This document shows positions 45,801-56,595 of a stretch of 64,000 nt of DNA, in pieces. How positions within the stretch are numbered: the stretch's first letter is position 1; each line of letters begins with the position of its first letter. The notes under the pieces were generated by a model, which had not been told where the DNA came from, made no database searches, and saw only the letters and a list, made by a program, of their open reading frames with translations. The position numbers and the translations under genes are program-made. Source of the DNA: Macrophomina tecta (taxonomy: Eukaryota > Ascomycota > Dothideomycetes > Botryosphaeriales > Botryosphaeriaceae); NCBI GenBank assembly GCA_024180945.1, contig JAKSGN010000002.1:1612001-1676000 (forward strand). The letters are read 5' to 3'.

Positions 45801-48779
45801 TCTATCAGGACGTCCGGTGTCCCTGAGATTCCTATCAGCACCACTGGCGCTATCAAGGGAGCCAATAGCTCAACACCATCCGGCGGAATCTTCCAGACTG
45901 GTGTGGTATCCAACACATTGGGGATCTCGACCTCCCTCGTAACTGCAACCTCTTCAAGTGTCATCAGCAATTCCGCACGGATATCAGTAATTACCAGCAT
46001 AGTCACAGTCACGGAACATGCACCAGGCGTTTGCTCTAATACATATAGCCTATCTGCCGTAGCGACTATGAGCAGCGAGAGATATATCGCTACCGAATCT
46101 CCAGCGACCACCGCAGCCAACACACACTCCAGCACCCTGGAAATTCCAGGAAATGCGCAGACTTCCGTTTATACTTCGAGCAAGGCAATCCCATCCACGA
46201 GCAGCACATGGCCCGGCACCCAGGTGATCTCTATCGAAAGCCAGGTCACACCTACGACTCAGACTCCTGTCAGTACACCAAGCACAACGGCTCCGCCCAC
46301 CACCTCAGCCCCGGTCACGTTAGAGCCATATCCGCAAGTGACCGTCCAGCCTCCATGGCCCATTCCTCCAGTGGCAAACACAACTTCAGCAGTTGGTGAG
46401 TAAAGCAACAGAAAGTGTCGCGGACTCTCTCAACAAAACACTGATAATCTCTCTTCCAGTTTCCTCACCGATCCCGGTCAGCACCTGTGCCAGTAACTAC
46501 ACCTACTCCGCAGTACGCCTCTGCAATGGTAAAGACTGCAACAATAGCATCGCCTCCACGAACATCTTCGCCGCCACCTCCGACGATCCCCCTCCCTCCA
46601 ATATCCGCCGGCGCTCCGACCACCCGGTCTCCCGCTCCGCCATCTCCGCCGATACGACCGGGCCACTGCATACCAACAAGTTCTACGCCAACTTCTTCCT
46701 CTCGGAGCAGGCCTCAGGCACATGGACGCACCCATACTCCCTCAGCTGGGCGTCCGACAGCAGCGGCGCAGCGCAGAGCCGCGGCCTCGCCATCTCACAC
46801 ATCGACCGCTCCCAGTTCGTCTTCGGCGACACGACCGCGCACAACTCATCCCGCTACTTCTTCGCGCCGCTCGGGATCCAGTCTCTCATCCTCTCCGCTG
46901 GCGAGCTATCCTCCTCCACCACTCTCCGCGTCTCCGCCCCGACCGCCATGTCCGCCAACATAACCCTCGCGGCGGACGGCGCCTCCCTCCCGCTCATCAC
47001 CTTCCCTCTCGTGCAGGGCATGGCGTACGTGACGGGCGTATACCGCAATGCCACGCCGCTGGTCGAGAGCAGCGTCTACTTCCGCAGCATCGAGGGGCCG
47101 GTCAAGCTTCACCCCAGCAGCAATAACAACAGCGCAACCATCAAGTACCGCGCCCTCCTTGAAGACGGCAGAACCTGGCTGATCTACGCCTCGCCCGCGC
47201 CCGGCTCCGGCTACCCAGTCCTCGCCCTTGCCAACACCACGCGCCTTTCCGGCCCCAGCGGATGGAACGGCGCGATCAGCGTGGCCAAGCTCCCAGTCAA
47301 CGGCACCGCTGACGACGAGGCCATCTACGACAGCGCCGCGGGCGTCTACCCCGTGGGCGCCGAGGTCTTCGGCAGCGCATCTGGCAGTACGGGCACGTAC
47401 GGCTTCAACTTCACCAGGGGCGGATACGCCACTTCCAGCGCCAGCCCGCTCCTCATGTTCGCGCTGCCCCACCACGCGGCGAGCTTCGACGCAAGCACGG
47501 CCGGCGGCAGGACGAGCGTAACGCTGGCAACGACGACAAAGGGCTACGCAGTCGCGTACCGGGGTGACGCGTGGACGATGCGCGAGGCGCTGGCGGCAGA
47601 CCTGGGCTTCGCGCCGTACTCGGCAGCGAAGGGGCAGAGCGTGACGGCGCTGTCGGCGGGCGCGGCGTGCGCCGTCATCGACGCAGCGGCGGCGGAGCTG
47701 GCGCAGGACGTGGGCGCGCAGACGGCGCTTGACTCAATGTACTTCAGCGGCAAGGCGCTGGCCAAGTTCGCGGCCGTCGTGTACGCGGCCAACGACCTGG
47801 GCGGGAGTGCGGAGCTGGCGGCAGAGGGGCTGAAGAAGCTGAAGGCCGCGTTCGCCGTGTTTGTGGATAGCAGGCAGCCAAATCCGCTGGTGTACGACGA
47901 GGTGTGGGGAGGCGTGGTCTCCAACGCCGGGTATGCGGATGCGAATGCCGATTTTGGGAACTCGTACTACAACGACCATCACTTCCATTATGGATATTTG
48001 TGAGTTCCACCTCTTCTCCCTGCTGGGATGTTTTGACTGACATGCCGCACAGCATCTACACAGCCGCGGTCATCGGTTATCTCGACCCGACCTGGCTGGC
48101 TGCCGGTACCAACAAAGCCTGGACCAACATGCTTGCCCGCGACTTCGCCAGCCCCGTCCAAAACAGCCACTATCCCTCCAGCCGCAGCTTCGACTGGTTC
48201 CACGGGCATAGCTGGGCTAAAGGGCTCTTCTCCTCGGGCGACGGCAAGGACCAGGAATCCTCGTCAGAGGACGCCTTCGCGTCGTACGCGCTCAAGATGT
48301 GGGGCAAAGTGACGGGCGACGCCGCCATGGAGGCGCGTGGCGCCCTGATGCTCGCAATACAGGCGCGCAGCTTTCAGTCGTACTTCCTGATGACGCGCGA
48401 CAACACGATCCAGCCGCGCGAGATCATCAACAACAAAGTGTCCGGCGTGCTCTTCGAGAACAAGGTCGACTGGGCCACCTACTTCGGCGACAAGTGGTAT
48501 TACAAGGAAGGCATCCACATGATTCCTGTGCATGTCCCTTCGGCGCTCATCCGCACCGCTGAGTTCGTGGCCGAGGAGTACGACACTTACATGTCGGGTA
48601 GACGCATCGACGAGGCCGAGGGCGGCTGGCGCGGCATCTTGCAGGCGAACCTAGCGCTTGTCGATGCGAAGGAGGCGTATGACTATTTCGCGAGCGCCAA
48701 CTTCAGCACTGAATATCTGGACGGCGGAGCGAGCAGAACGTGGTATCTCGCCTACACTGCCGCTCTGGCGGGTTTGTGA
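42900..48779 (+). CDS. Secreted GH18 chitinase fused through a Ser/Thr-rich linker to a GH81 endo-1,3-beta-glucanase
   Basis: Eight exons were read: 42900-43011, 43062-43127, 43171-43193, 43242-43369, 43419-43950, 44001-46395, 46460-47999 and 48053-48779. They sum to 5523 bases (1840 residues) with correct phase throughout. A signal peptide (about 1-23) precedes a class III chitinase domain to about residue 350. Its signatures are NVAVYWGQNSYGA, ITLSIGGATYSEGGF, DGFDFDFE with catalytic Glu at about 187, MDAVFVQFYNNYCG, and VFLGVPAS with the late WDVSQAY. Residues 355-1085 are Ser/Thr-rich with many N-glycosylation sites and contain no stop. Intron 6 (GTGAGT to CAG) joins phase 1 to phase 1. 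The GH81 domain follows (about 1135-1840) with TNKFYANFFLSEQ, YYNDHHFHYGYF, SFDWFHGHSWAKG, SSEDAFASYALKMWG and a C-terminal GGASRTWYLAY. Both catalytic domains look complete. Two separately transcribed genes remain possible, but no second promoter or start is evident. Confidence 0.88.
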
Positions 48780-49375
48780 TGATGATTGGCCACGGCAACC
48801 TCGGGAACGCTTGGTTGGGAATGGATTCGGATTAATTGCCGTGAGGGTATTCATAGTTGTCGTATGTAGATATGCTCCTGGGTAGTAATGAAAATAATGA
48901 GTCTTTGTAGCCTCTGCACATTGCTTGAAGGACCGCGACGAAATCAGTTAAGACGATACTGCGTACCTCATAAGCCATCCCGAAGGGAATCAGAGGAGGA
49001 AATTCTCAGATGCCACGTTCCAAGAATACATGCTGTTGCTCTACTTCATTCGCAAAACTAAACATGCCAAGCTCCCTCTCACTTTAGTCCACATACCTTA
49101 AAAGATCCTCTTGTGTAACTTCGCGGTCTGATACTACACTGCCGCTTATATTGAGAGTTTGCTCGTCTCTATCGTGTTTTCGATTGCTGCCGACTGCATG
49201 CGATTAATACATGGAGCTGCATCATACCCTGTCCAGTAACCAGTAAGGGTATTAACAATTGGTGGACTGGCGCAACCAAGCACTGCCATATACCCAGACC
49301 TCTGCCATGGAAGCGGTCCTTTGAGTTGTGGTGCTGCTGTGACGCTGGTGTGGGGTCGGCCATGTTTGAGGCTCT
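48780..49375. other. Intergenic region between convergent genes
   Basis: About 600 bp, AT-richer than the coding DNA around it. Nothing recognised. Confidence 0.5.
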
Positions 49376-49759
49376 TCAACTGTCGTCTTTACTGGAGCTT
49401 GGGGCCGAGGGAAGCGTTGCGTTGCTTCCCGAGTTTCTCCTAAGCCTTCTACGAAGCACACGCTTTAGTAGCGAAATACTGCATTTCTTCATTGTGTTGC
49501 GGAGTCGAACAAGCGGCTGTTCGCTGCCATTTCTGGGTACAAGTATTAGTATAGTCGGCCGATAGGACTGTTCATTCGCATTGAATGTGTCATGGACTGT
49601 CGGGTCCTGTTGAGGAAGAGGCTGATGGCGGGTTTCGCGAACGGGAATTCTCGGCTGATAAAGTGATTGACTGCCATTATTGGATGTGCCCTGGAAGGCC
49701 GAGTCCGGTTGATCACACTGCTGATTGCTGTGGTTGTTGTTGTTGCGATGAGATGCCAT
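49376..49759 (-). CDS. Weak candidate: 127-residue Asn/Gln/Ser-rich protein
   Basis: The frame begins with an Asn/His-rich start (MASHRNNNNHSNQQ) and has a basic centre (NTMKKCSISLLKRVLRRRLRR) before a Ser-rich tail. A GTACCC sequence after RPTILIL might be a donor. No domain is recognised. It lies downstream of, and on the same strand as, the methyltransferase gene. Confidence 0.32.
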   Translation of the reverse strand: MASHRNNNNHSNQQCDQPDSAFQGTSNNGSQSLYQPRIPVRETRHQPLPQQDPTVHDTFNANEQSYRPTILILVPRNGSEQPLVRLRNTMKKCSISLLKRVLRRRLRRNSGSNATLPSAPSSSKDDS

Positions 49760-50499
49760 GTTGGACTGAGCAGACAGTTGAATATCGCTGTAGGTGGCTT
49801 CCGAGAAGACATGTGGGATCTACCTCTAGTCAATCGACATTATAGAGCCTATCCAATAACCGTACTCCTTCCAAGTTCGTGAAAGCGCTTCACATGGCTA
49901 TACAATTTAAAGAAAGTATGGAAATGGATGAAAACCGCAATATTCCCCACAGCCTAAAATACTCACCATAGCATCACGTTCAGGTCAATCATGCTGTCTT
50001 CCATGAGTATAAATAGGTATAGCGTAGGGCGCGAGTGTCGGACAATACTAAGCCGAGCAAGGAAAGATAGATGGCTGTAATGATCTTGCAGCACGAACAG
50101 ATAAAGTCTTCCTGTGGTAGCAATAGCTAGCACCTTGGACACCCACAAGAAATCAATGTGTGCAATTTCGATATCTTAAGAATACGTTTCCGGACGGTGA
50201 TTCGCGTGCTTGCACTTACTATGTTATATCACTGTCCAAAAAATGACTTTGGGATAAGAGTGGCTGGTGAGTAAGACTGTTCCATAACGTTGAGTAGAAA
50301 GTGGGGTTTCATAAAATTGAATATGGAGATTGAAAGAAAAACAGGCTTTAGTGGCGCGGGCGAAGCATGAAGCAGAGAATGCGGAAGCCGCGGTTGAACT
50401 GAGGGAAGCCGCAAACCACCGAAGTTGTAGAGGTTCCAAACATTGTTTCTCGGCAATCCATGCGTCTTGCAAGGGCCAAATGCATCTGTCTTCTATAAA
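49760..50499. other. Intergenic gap
   Basis: About 740 bp between two minus-strand frames. AT-rich, with no gene, repeat or RNA recognised. Confidence 0.5.
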
Positions 50500-51750
50500 T
50501 CAATCCCGGCCATTGACCCTCCTACCAATAACGTAATTCATGTAACCGATCGGCCAGGTGTGCATTTCTCTTCCGCCTCTGAACACCCATCCCTCAATCT
50601 CAGCCGTGCCTGTCTCTTGCAGAACCTTTTTCAGCTGACTACCCTGCGAGCTTTGTAATGTAGCTTCTAGGCTTGGATCGACCAACGTCATGACTTCCAG
50701 AAAGGTCCGCGTCCGCAGGCTACTGACGAACCCGTCAAACGACAGCGTGAGGGGAAGTATAGGGCAGATGTAGGTAAAAACCAGTTGCAATGGGTCTTTC
50801 CAGAACCAGAAAATGGTGACGACGAACGTAAGCCAGAAGTCCAGGAACATCATCAATAAGGACGCCAAACGGCGGTCTTGCAATTCAATGATCGCGAAAC
50901 CATCAGAGGTATCAAGAGTAGATGTCAGTACTCTGCGGGCTAAATCGTCTGGAAAGTGGTGGAACGCCAGGCAATAAAGACGAAAGACCCGAGTGTCGGA
51001 GCGGCATTGCGCTTCTGAGTCGTTCGTAGAGGTCGTGGTGCTGATGACAGCTGCAGGGGGATTTGTGGCATCAACGGCCTGTGGGAAGTATCCCAAATTC
51101 GCGCTCTGTGCTGACGCGGCCATCCATGCATCGATGTGCGGCTTGATATCAGTCAATGTGAATGGTATGGGCGGCTTCTGCTGTTCCGCTCGCTTTTTGT
51201 TCACGAGCCTCTCAATGACGGGAACCGGGCCTACATGCGGTGGTCAGGAAGCTAGGATCAGGACTCCACAGGGGCAATGGCACAGCTGACCTCCTCCACC
51301 AGAGCAGAAATCAACGACAGTGAGCTTTGAGCCTTCGACATCCCTGATCTCGTCAAGCGCCTTGACGATCAGGTCGGCAGCCATATCGGCTGGCGAACTC
51401 TGCTGGATGATAGGCAATCGATGTGTCCATTCGGCAGCGAGCATATCTTGGCAGCGACGGCGGAGGAAAGATGGGAAGCTAAATGATCAGCAATGTAACG
51501 TTTCTTCTGGCAAAGGAGCATACACACATCCATTGGTCGCAGATTTCAAACAATCGGCAGGGTTTGGTGGTGACGATGGGGTTCACCGAGTGCACCGCCG
51601 ACAAGAACCAGTTGTTCAGCTTCCTGAGACGTGACGGGGCGGCCGAAGGCGAAGATGGATCAAGAAGCGGTGTTTCTTCAGCTGCCAGGTCATCAGCACC
51701 AATGGATGCGGCATGGCCTTTCGTATCCTAGACTGACCCGCTTGTGACAT
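50500..51750 (-). CDS. SAM-dependent methyltransferase-like membrane protein of fungal type
   Basis: Exons 51478-51291 and 51230-50500 are firm. The first exon ends at 51528 and begins either at an acceptor at 51727 or further upstream, so the N-terminus is unresolved; ATG 51750 is in another phase. The introns are GTCAGC to TAG (59 bp) and GTGTGT to TAG (49 bp). The glycine motif VVDFCSGGGGPVPVIERLV fits the SAM-binding loop of class I methyltransferases. It is followed by PFTLTDIKPHIDAWMAAS, RLYCLAFHHFPDDLARR and SDGFAIIELQDRRLASLL. Two hydrophobic segments after that (FLDFWLTFVVTIFWFW and VFTYICPILPLTLSF) suggest membrane attachment. The end matches the family style with SSLRTRT and HTWPIGYMNYVIG. 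The substrate is unknown. Confidence 0.78.
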
Positions 51751-53020
51751 GGTGAGGGGGCTAAACGGCTCCTCCCGGTGGATCTGCGAATAGGCGCCCC
51801 AGGCTAGGAGTGGTCTCGCGAGTGCTGTCGTTTCTTGGCTCCGAGCTCGTTGGGTTCTGGCGAGAGGCTCTCAGCGCTCAGAGCGTGCTGCGGCGTGATA
51901 AGCGCCCGGACGTCGTGTCCGTGGGCTGGGGTCAGTGTTCCTCTCGTACCTGCGTCGAGCGAAGCGCGTATCAGTAAGCGCCCATGGAGAATGTCATGCC
52001 GGCCGCGCGATTCGTTGATGAGGACGTGAGGGCCATGGCGACGCCAAAAAGCCCGCGGGGAGTTGAGGTGTGATGGCCCATGACTCGCGCGACTCTGACG
52101 TCACTTACTCATGCGCCCTTCCAGTGACTAATCACGTCCTCATCTGCATCCCCCCCGCGACATGCTCTCACGGGGCGCGAACCCCTAAGAAGGGGCGATT
52201 CTCGTAGCCGAAGGCCGTGGCTGTCGCGTTCTCCTGGTTCTCAATTGTTTCCCTGTCCTACAAAGACCTACCTCCTAACCTGCAGCCGCGACGCACGCCT
52301 GTGTCACTTTGCGCATGCGCAGCCTTAGCATCACCTTTGTCCCTGGTCTGGCTACTCAGCGATGAGTCTCAGTTTACGACTACAACCCGCTTTGTTTGCG
52401 CGCTGTCTCCAGCTTCACCGCTGGCTCTTCCCACGACCCTGTTCCATAAAGACAATCGTCCCGAACATTATCCTCCAGGATCCGGGCTTACAAGGTAGCA
52501 CTATCATTTCCAAAACAAAACAGAAACTCCACCAGCGTAGACAGAGAAGGAGGCACCTCAGCTGTGTCGCCCAAACCAGGAACTTTGTTCAGCTCACACG
52601 CCACCTCAACGGCCTTGGACGAGCAGTTACGAACGTACCCGTTTGTGCAGCTCTATGTCTCTCTGCCACTCACTCTGATGTCAGGACCCACTCAAGATAT
52701 GCGTATTGAGCTAATGTCAACCGTCGGGATAGCTAGTTCCATCAGCAGAACTAGTGCAGAGGCGACATCGGCTGAAGCGACACTGTCGTTGGTAATGAAA
52801 GACCTGTCTGGAAGCTATTTTACGTGTTTTTGTAGCGAGTATCTAGCCGCAGAAAATCCTTGATACCATGTGATGATTCTACTTCACCATATTCCGAAAG
52901 GTGGCATCAACTAACGCATCGCAAGAATCTGGTGGTTCATCTCTTAGGTCTCAGAGCCGTTAATTACCTTACTTGGTCATAACTGTGATATCTTCATTCT
53001 GGGGCTACGCTGGACGTTTC

Positions 53021-53084
53021 AACTGCCAGCGCAGAATCTACCAGTTCCCTTGGTGCTAGCTACGAACATTCCGCGCTGGCAGTT
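53021..53084. repeat. Perfect 12-bp inverted repeat
   Basis: AACTGCCAGCGC at 53021-53032 is the exact reverse complement of 53073-53084, with a 40-base spacer. It could be a protein-binding pair or a chance stem-loop. Confidence 0.7.
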
Positions 53085-55738
53085 ACAATTGCTGCTTTAC
53101 TTACAAACGGTACAAGGAAGTTGACAGTCTCGGAACTTTTCTGGACAAGCGTGACGAGTGGCCGGGAGGCAGATGTACCGTCTACTTTAAATAGCTGCGA
53201 CCGAATCTTGAGCTTTTACATATACTTCACTCTCGAGCTTCCACAGCAGGATATCCGCCGCCTTCTATATTTGTACCGTCCACGTCCAGATGGCCTCTTC
53301 GATCGCTTTGAGCAGGCTCTTTGCTTATGCATGACCATGCGGGAATACTATGGTCAGCCGATCACTACGCCCTGGAGTTGCATGACATGCATGAAGAAAG
53401 CACGAAGCCCAATATTGATGCCAGTTTGCATCCTCGCCCCACTGCAAATATATTGCTCTAACAGCCGAGACTCGTCTACAGTCATCGTGGCGAAGGAGTG
53501 GATGGTCAGGGGCGAACTACGTCCAGCTGAGCGAATACATATCCTCGCCTCCGCAAGATCTGCGGCCCGAGCCAGAAATAGAAAGTTCATGCACAGGACA
53601 GCTTACCGTTTCCCTGAAACGGAATGGAGCCTTGGTAGGCAGGATGTAAAGCAAATCCTCTCTCACTCAGGGCTTCAGAGAAGCATCACTGCGCAGCGTG
53701 ATCGGCAGCAAGAGAGAAGGACTGGCTGAGACAGAGCTGGAACTGCAGAATACGACGAGGAGAAGCACTTGCAAGATAACGCGAACCGCCATTGCGACCG
53801 GGCCTCGCATTGAGCAAGCAGAGCTGCCCGTTTCGGTCCTGGCCATGCTGCCGGCTGACCTTCCTAGGCCCAAAAAGCACCGCGAGTCTTCCCGATGCGG
53901 ACAGCGAAGACTGGCACGCCACGCTGCAACGCTCTCTACACTCAGGCCAGCTAAGCCCAAACTGTCTTCATCTCCCGCAGAAAGAGCAGAACACGAGCCG
54001 CTCTGACGCACGGATTTTGTCTCTCGTTTCCCGTAGGATTGATCGCCCTCTTCCCGCACACAAGTGGGGGATCCTCGTCAGTAATATTATCCGTTATGAA
54101 CACAATTGCGTCGCGTGGGGAGGGGACCCGTGTTTCGAGACTCGAGACCCATGAGTTTTTTTTTCGTATCAGATTAGCGGGCGAGCAAGGCGAACATCAC
54201 CACGAAACCCCGGAACAGGAACGAGTTAATTGAGATCTTCGTGATGCTTCACAGACGCCCAAACGCTGTTCACGATCGTGTGCCTGGCCCGAAACTCTCT
54301 TTCCTTCGCAATCTGCCAATCCCACGTGGCATTTCCGCGAAGCTTTCCTCTCCTGACTGGCGGTGGCGCCAGGAACTGAAAGCGGGCAGTTATCTCCGAC
54401 CCGCCATCATCCGCGCGGCCTGAGTGCCGGAGGACAGGAGGGTGACTGATGATTACAAAAACAAAAATTTTTCTCACTAAAGCCTGAGACAGTGGCCGGA
54501 AAAAGATTAAACACGAGGGAAACCTGGAGAGGGTAAAACTCCGGGTTGTTTCGTATTCACAAAGGAAAAGAAAGACCGTCAGTGTCGCGGTGGAGGAGCA
54601 GGCTGATACACTCAGTGCCGGCAAGAAATCTCGTGCTAAAACACCGCGGGGTACCAAACACGCCCACCGTTTCTCGTTTCTGGAAACTGGCAACTCTATA
54701 CTCGTAATGGTCGGCCGCGCAAGCTGCGACAGCCAGCCTAGCTTCTCTTGTATCAGAACCTGATGCGACTGCAGCAGCCACGATGAAACAAGCGACCAAG
54801 TCGCGTCAGAGAGCGCAAAGAAACAGGCCAGCTGGCATAAGCGGTCCCAGGGAGAAATCACAGACGGGACGCAATGGCCGACGAAGCGGCGTGCGACCGC
54901 CTTTCCGGACAGCAATCGACAAGGGGCGCCAGGGAACAGGGGGGTGCCCTGTGGCCCGCAAGTTCGCCGCGCTATAATAGGAAATAATCTCAAGACCATT
55001 TCCAGCCGTCCGCCAATCGCAATGCGCGACGCCGACCGTCTTTTTCTTCCCTCCCCCCTCTCTGACTTCCCGGGCTATCTACCGCTTCCCGGCTCTCCTG
55101 TCAGTCTTTCAGGCGTGCCGGCGGTGGGCTTGAGGTGTCGAGACCAGACACGACCGGTTCCGCGATGCGCCTGAAGGGCCAAGCAACGACGGCCAACCCA
55201 TGATCAGAAGTCGGTGAGATGGGCTATGACTGGCAGCGGCGTGCACGCGCGATATACGAGGCGCGCGCTCCCCCACGACTATCGATAATGCGCCAATACG
55301 AGGCTTGCCTTGCCTGCCGCAGGGAAAGGAAAAAAAAAAAAAAAACGCAGTGTCCACTACACGCACAGAGGCAAAAGAAGGAGCGTGCCACACAGCTGCG
55401 AAGGGGGTGTGTGCGTGTGAGCGAAGAACGCCATCCGTGCGCCCACCCCGTCACCACATCTCACCTTTCCTTTTCTCTCGTTGTGGAGGAGAAACCGGCA
55501 TGGCCCTTGAAACGAGGGACGGCGACCTTTCCGCATCGAGCTGGCGTTTCCGCATGATGTCGCAAGCCTCCCCAAGGCGGCCTTCCGTCCTTCTCTCTCG
55601 TCCAACGCATCCGCCCCGCCCGCCCGGAAACGACTTGCGTCTGGAACGAGTTCAGCGCGAGGGGGAAAGGGAAGAAATTACGCAAAGCAGGCATGGGTCC
55701 AGGGAAATTGCGGAGCAGAATTAAGAAAGAGTGCAGAT

Positions 55739-55756
55739 GTGTGTGTGTGTGTGTGT
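55739..55756 (+). repeat. GT dinucleotide microsatellite
   Basis: Nine GT units in a gene-poor region. Confidence 0.9.
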
Positions 55757-56595
55757 TGCAATTGCAAACACACCTGCACACAAGCCAGCCATGATGCACA
55801 CCACCTTCGTATTAATCCACGCCGCGCATCAAGCAACGACGAAAAAAATTTTCGCGTCTCCCAGCTACGAGTGTTATCCACTCCGGCATTGACATTATGA
55901 ATGCGCGCGCACGCATTCCACGACTAGCGCAATGAAACGCCCATCTGGATCGCGATAAGGCTGATAGTGTGATTGCCGGTACGAGGATCTCGAACAGTCC
56001 GTCGTGTGCCACATTTGTGCAGCACCATTGCCTCGCTTCATCCCGCCCGTGTCCGGTTGGGAGCTTGGCGCTGAGACACACGCCATCACTGCATCGCGCA
56101 AGCATCTGGATGCGCCGTGGCGTACGAAGAGATTTCAGGTCCGAAGACGCGATCATATTACATGGTCTAGTTCATATCCGTCCCAACAACAACCCTGCGT
56201 CTATCGGCCATCAGCCACGCGACGGCAGTACAGAACTTGGAGCCTTCTTGTAGAACCACTTTGATTCCCAAATCCATCCATTCCACCCAAGAGCGCAGTA
56301 AGCAAACGTACAGAAGGATAGCTCTCTCCAGAGCCGTGGTATCATACGAATATGGAACAAGAAACAGAACACGAAAAAAAGAATTAAACGAAGTATGGCC
56401 CAGCCGCGTTGGCGCTAAAAGAAACCCGATGACTCCAATGACAATGCATGTGATAAGTGGACGTGACGTTGGTCGTGAATAACGTCAATCATGCGCGCCA
56501 GAACCCGTGATAAAATGCCGTGTAAAACACCAGAAGTAAGATGCGTCGCTAAATGCGTGGAGAATGCCTCGGTCGTGTCTTTGCTCGACGTTTCG

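Larger units (their letters stand above)
51751..56595. other. Long gene-poor region
   Basis: 4.8 kb between two minus-strand genes. Frames exist (for example 52090-51805 minus, 53121-53729 plus, 54999-54226 minus) but none shows a domain, and overlapping frames are equally open. A 12-bp inverted repeat and a GT microsatellite are listed separately. An A run lies at 55330-55345. The 51751-52200 part presumably includes the methyltransferase promoter. Confidence 0.5.

Noticed and set aside
51805..52090. Roughly 95 codons open on the minus strand upstream of the methyltransferase gene, including a GGTACGAGAGGAAC block like the sarcin-ricin loop of large-subunit rRNA
   Set aside because: No good start, no splice link to the methyltransferase was found, and the flanking bases do not match large-subunit rRNA, so both a coding and an rRNA origin were dropped.
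53121..53729. 202-codon plus-strand frame
   Set aside because: No recognisable domain, Arg/Ser-rich composition, and no supporting splice or promoter features.
54226..54999. 257-codon minus-strand frame
   Set aside because: Composition is random-looking with many Cys, Arg and Ser. Plus-strand frames overlap it and nothing resembles a domain.
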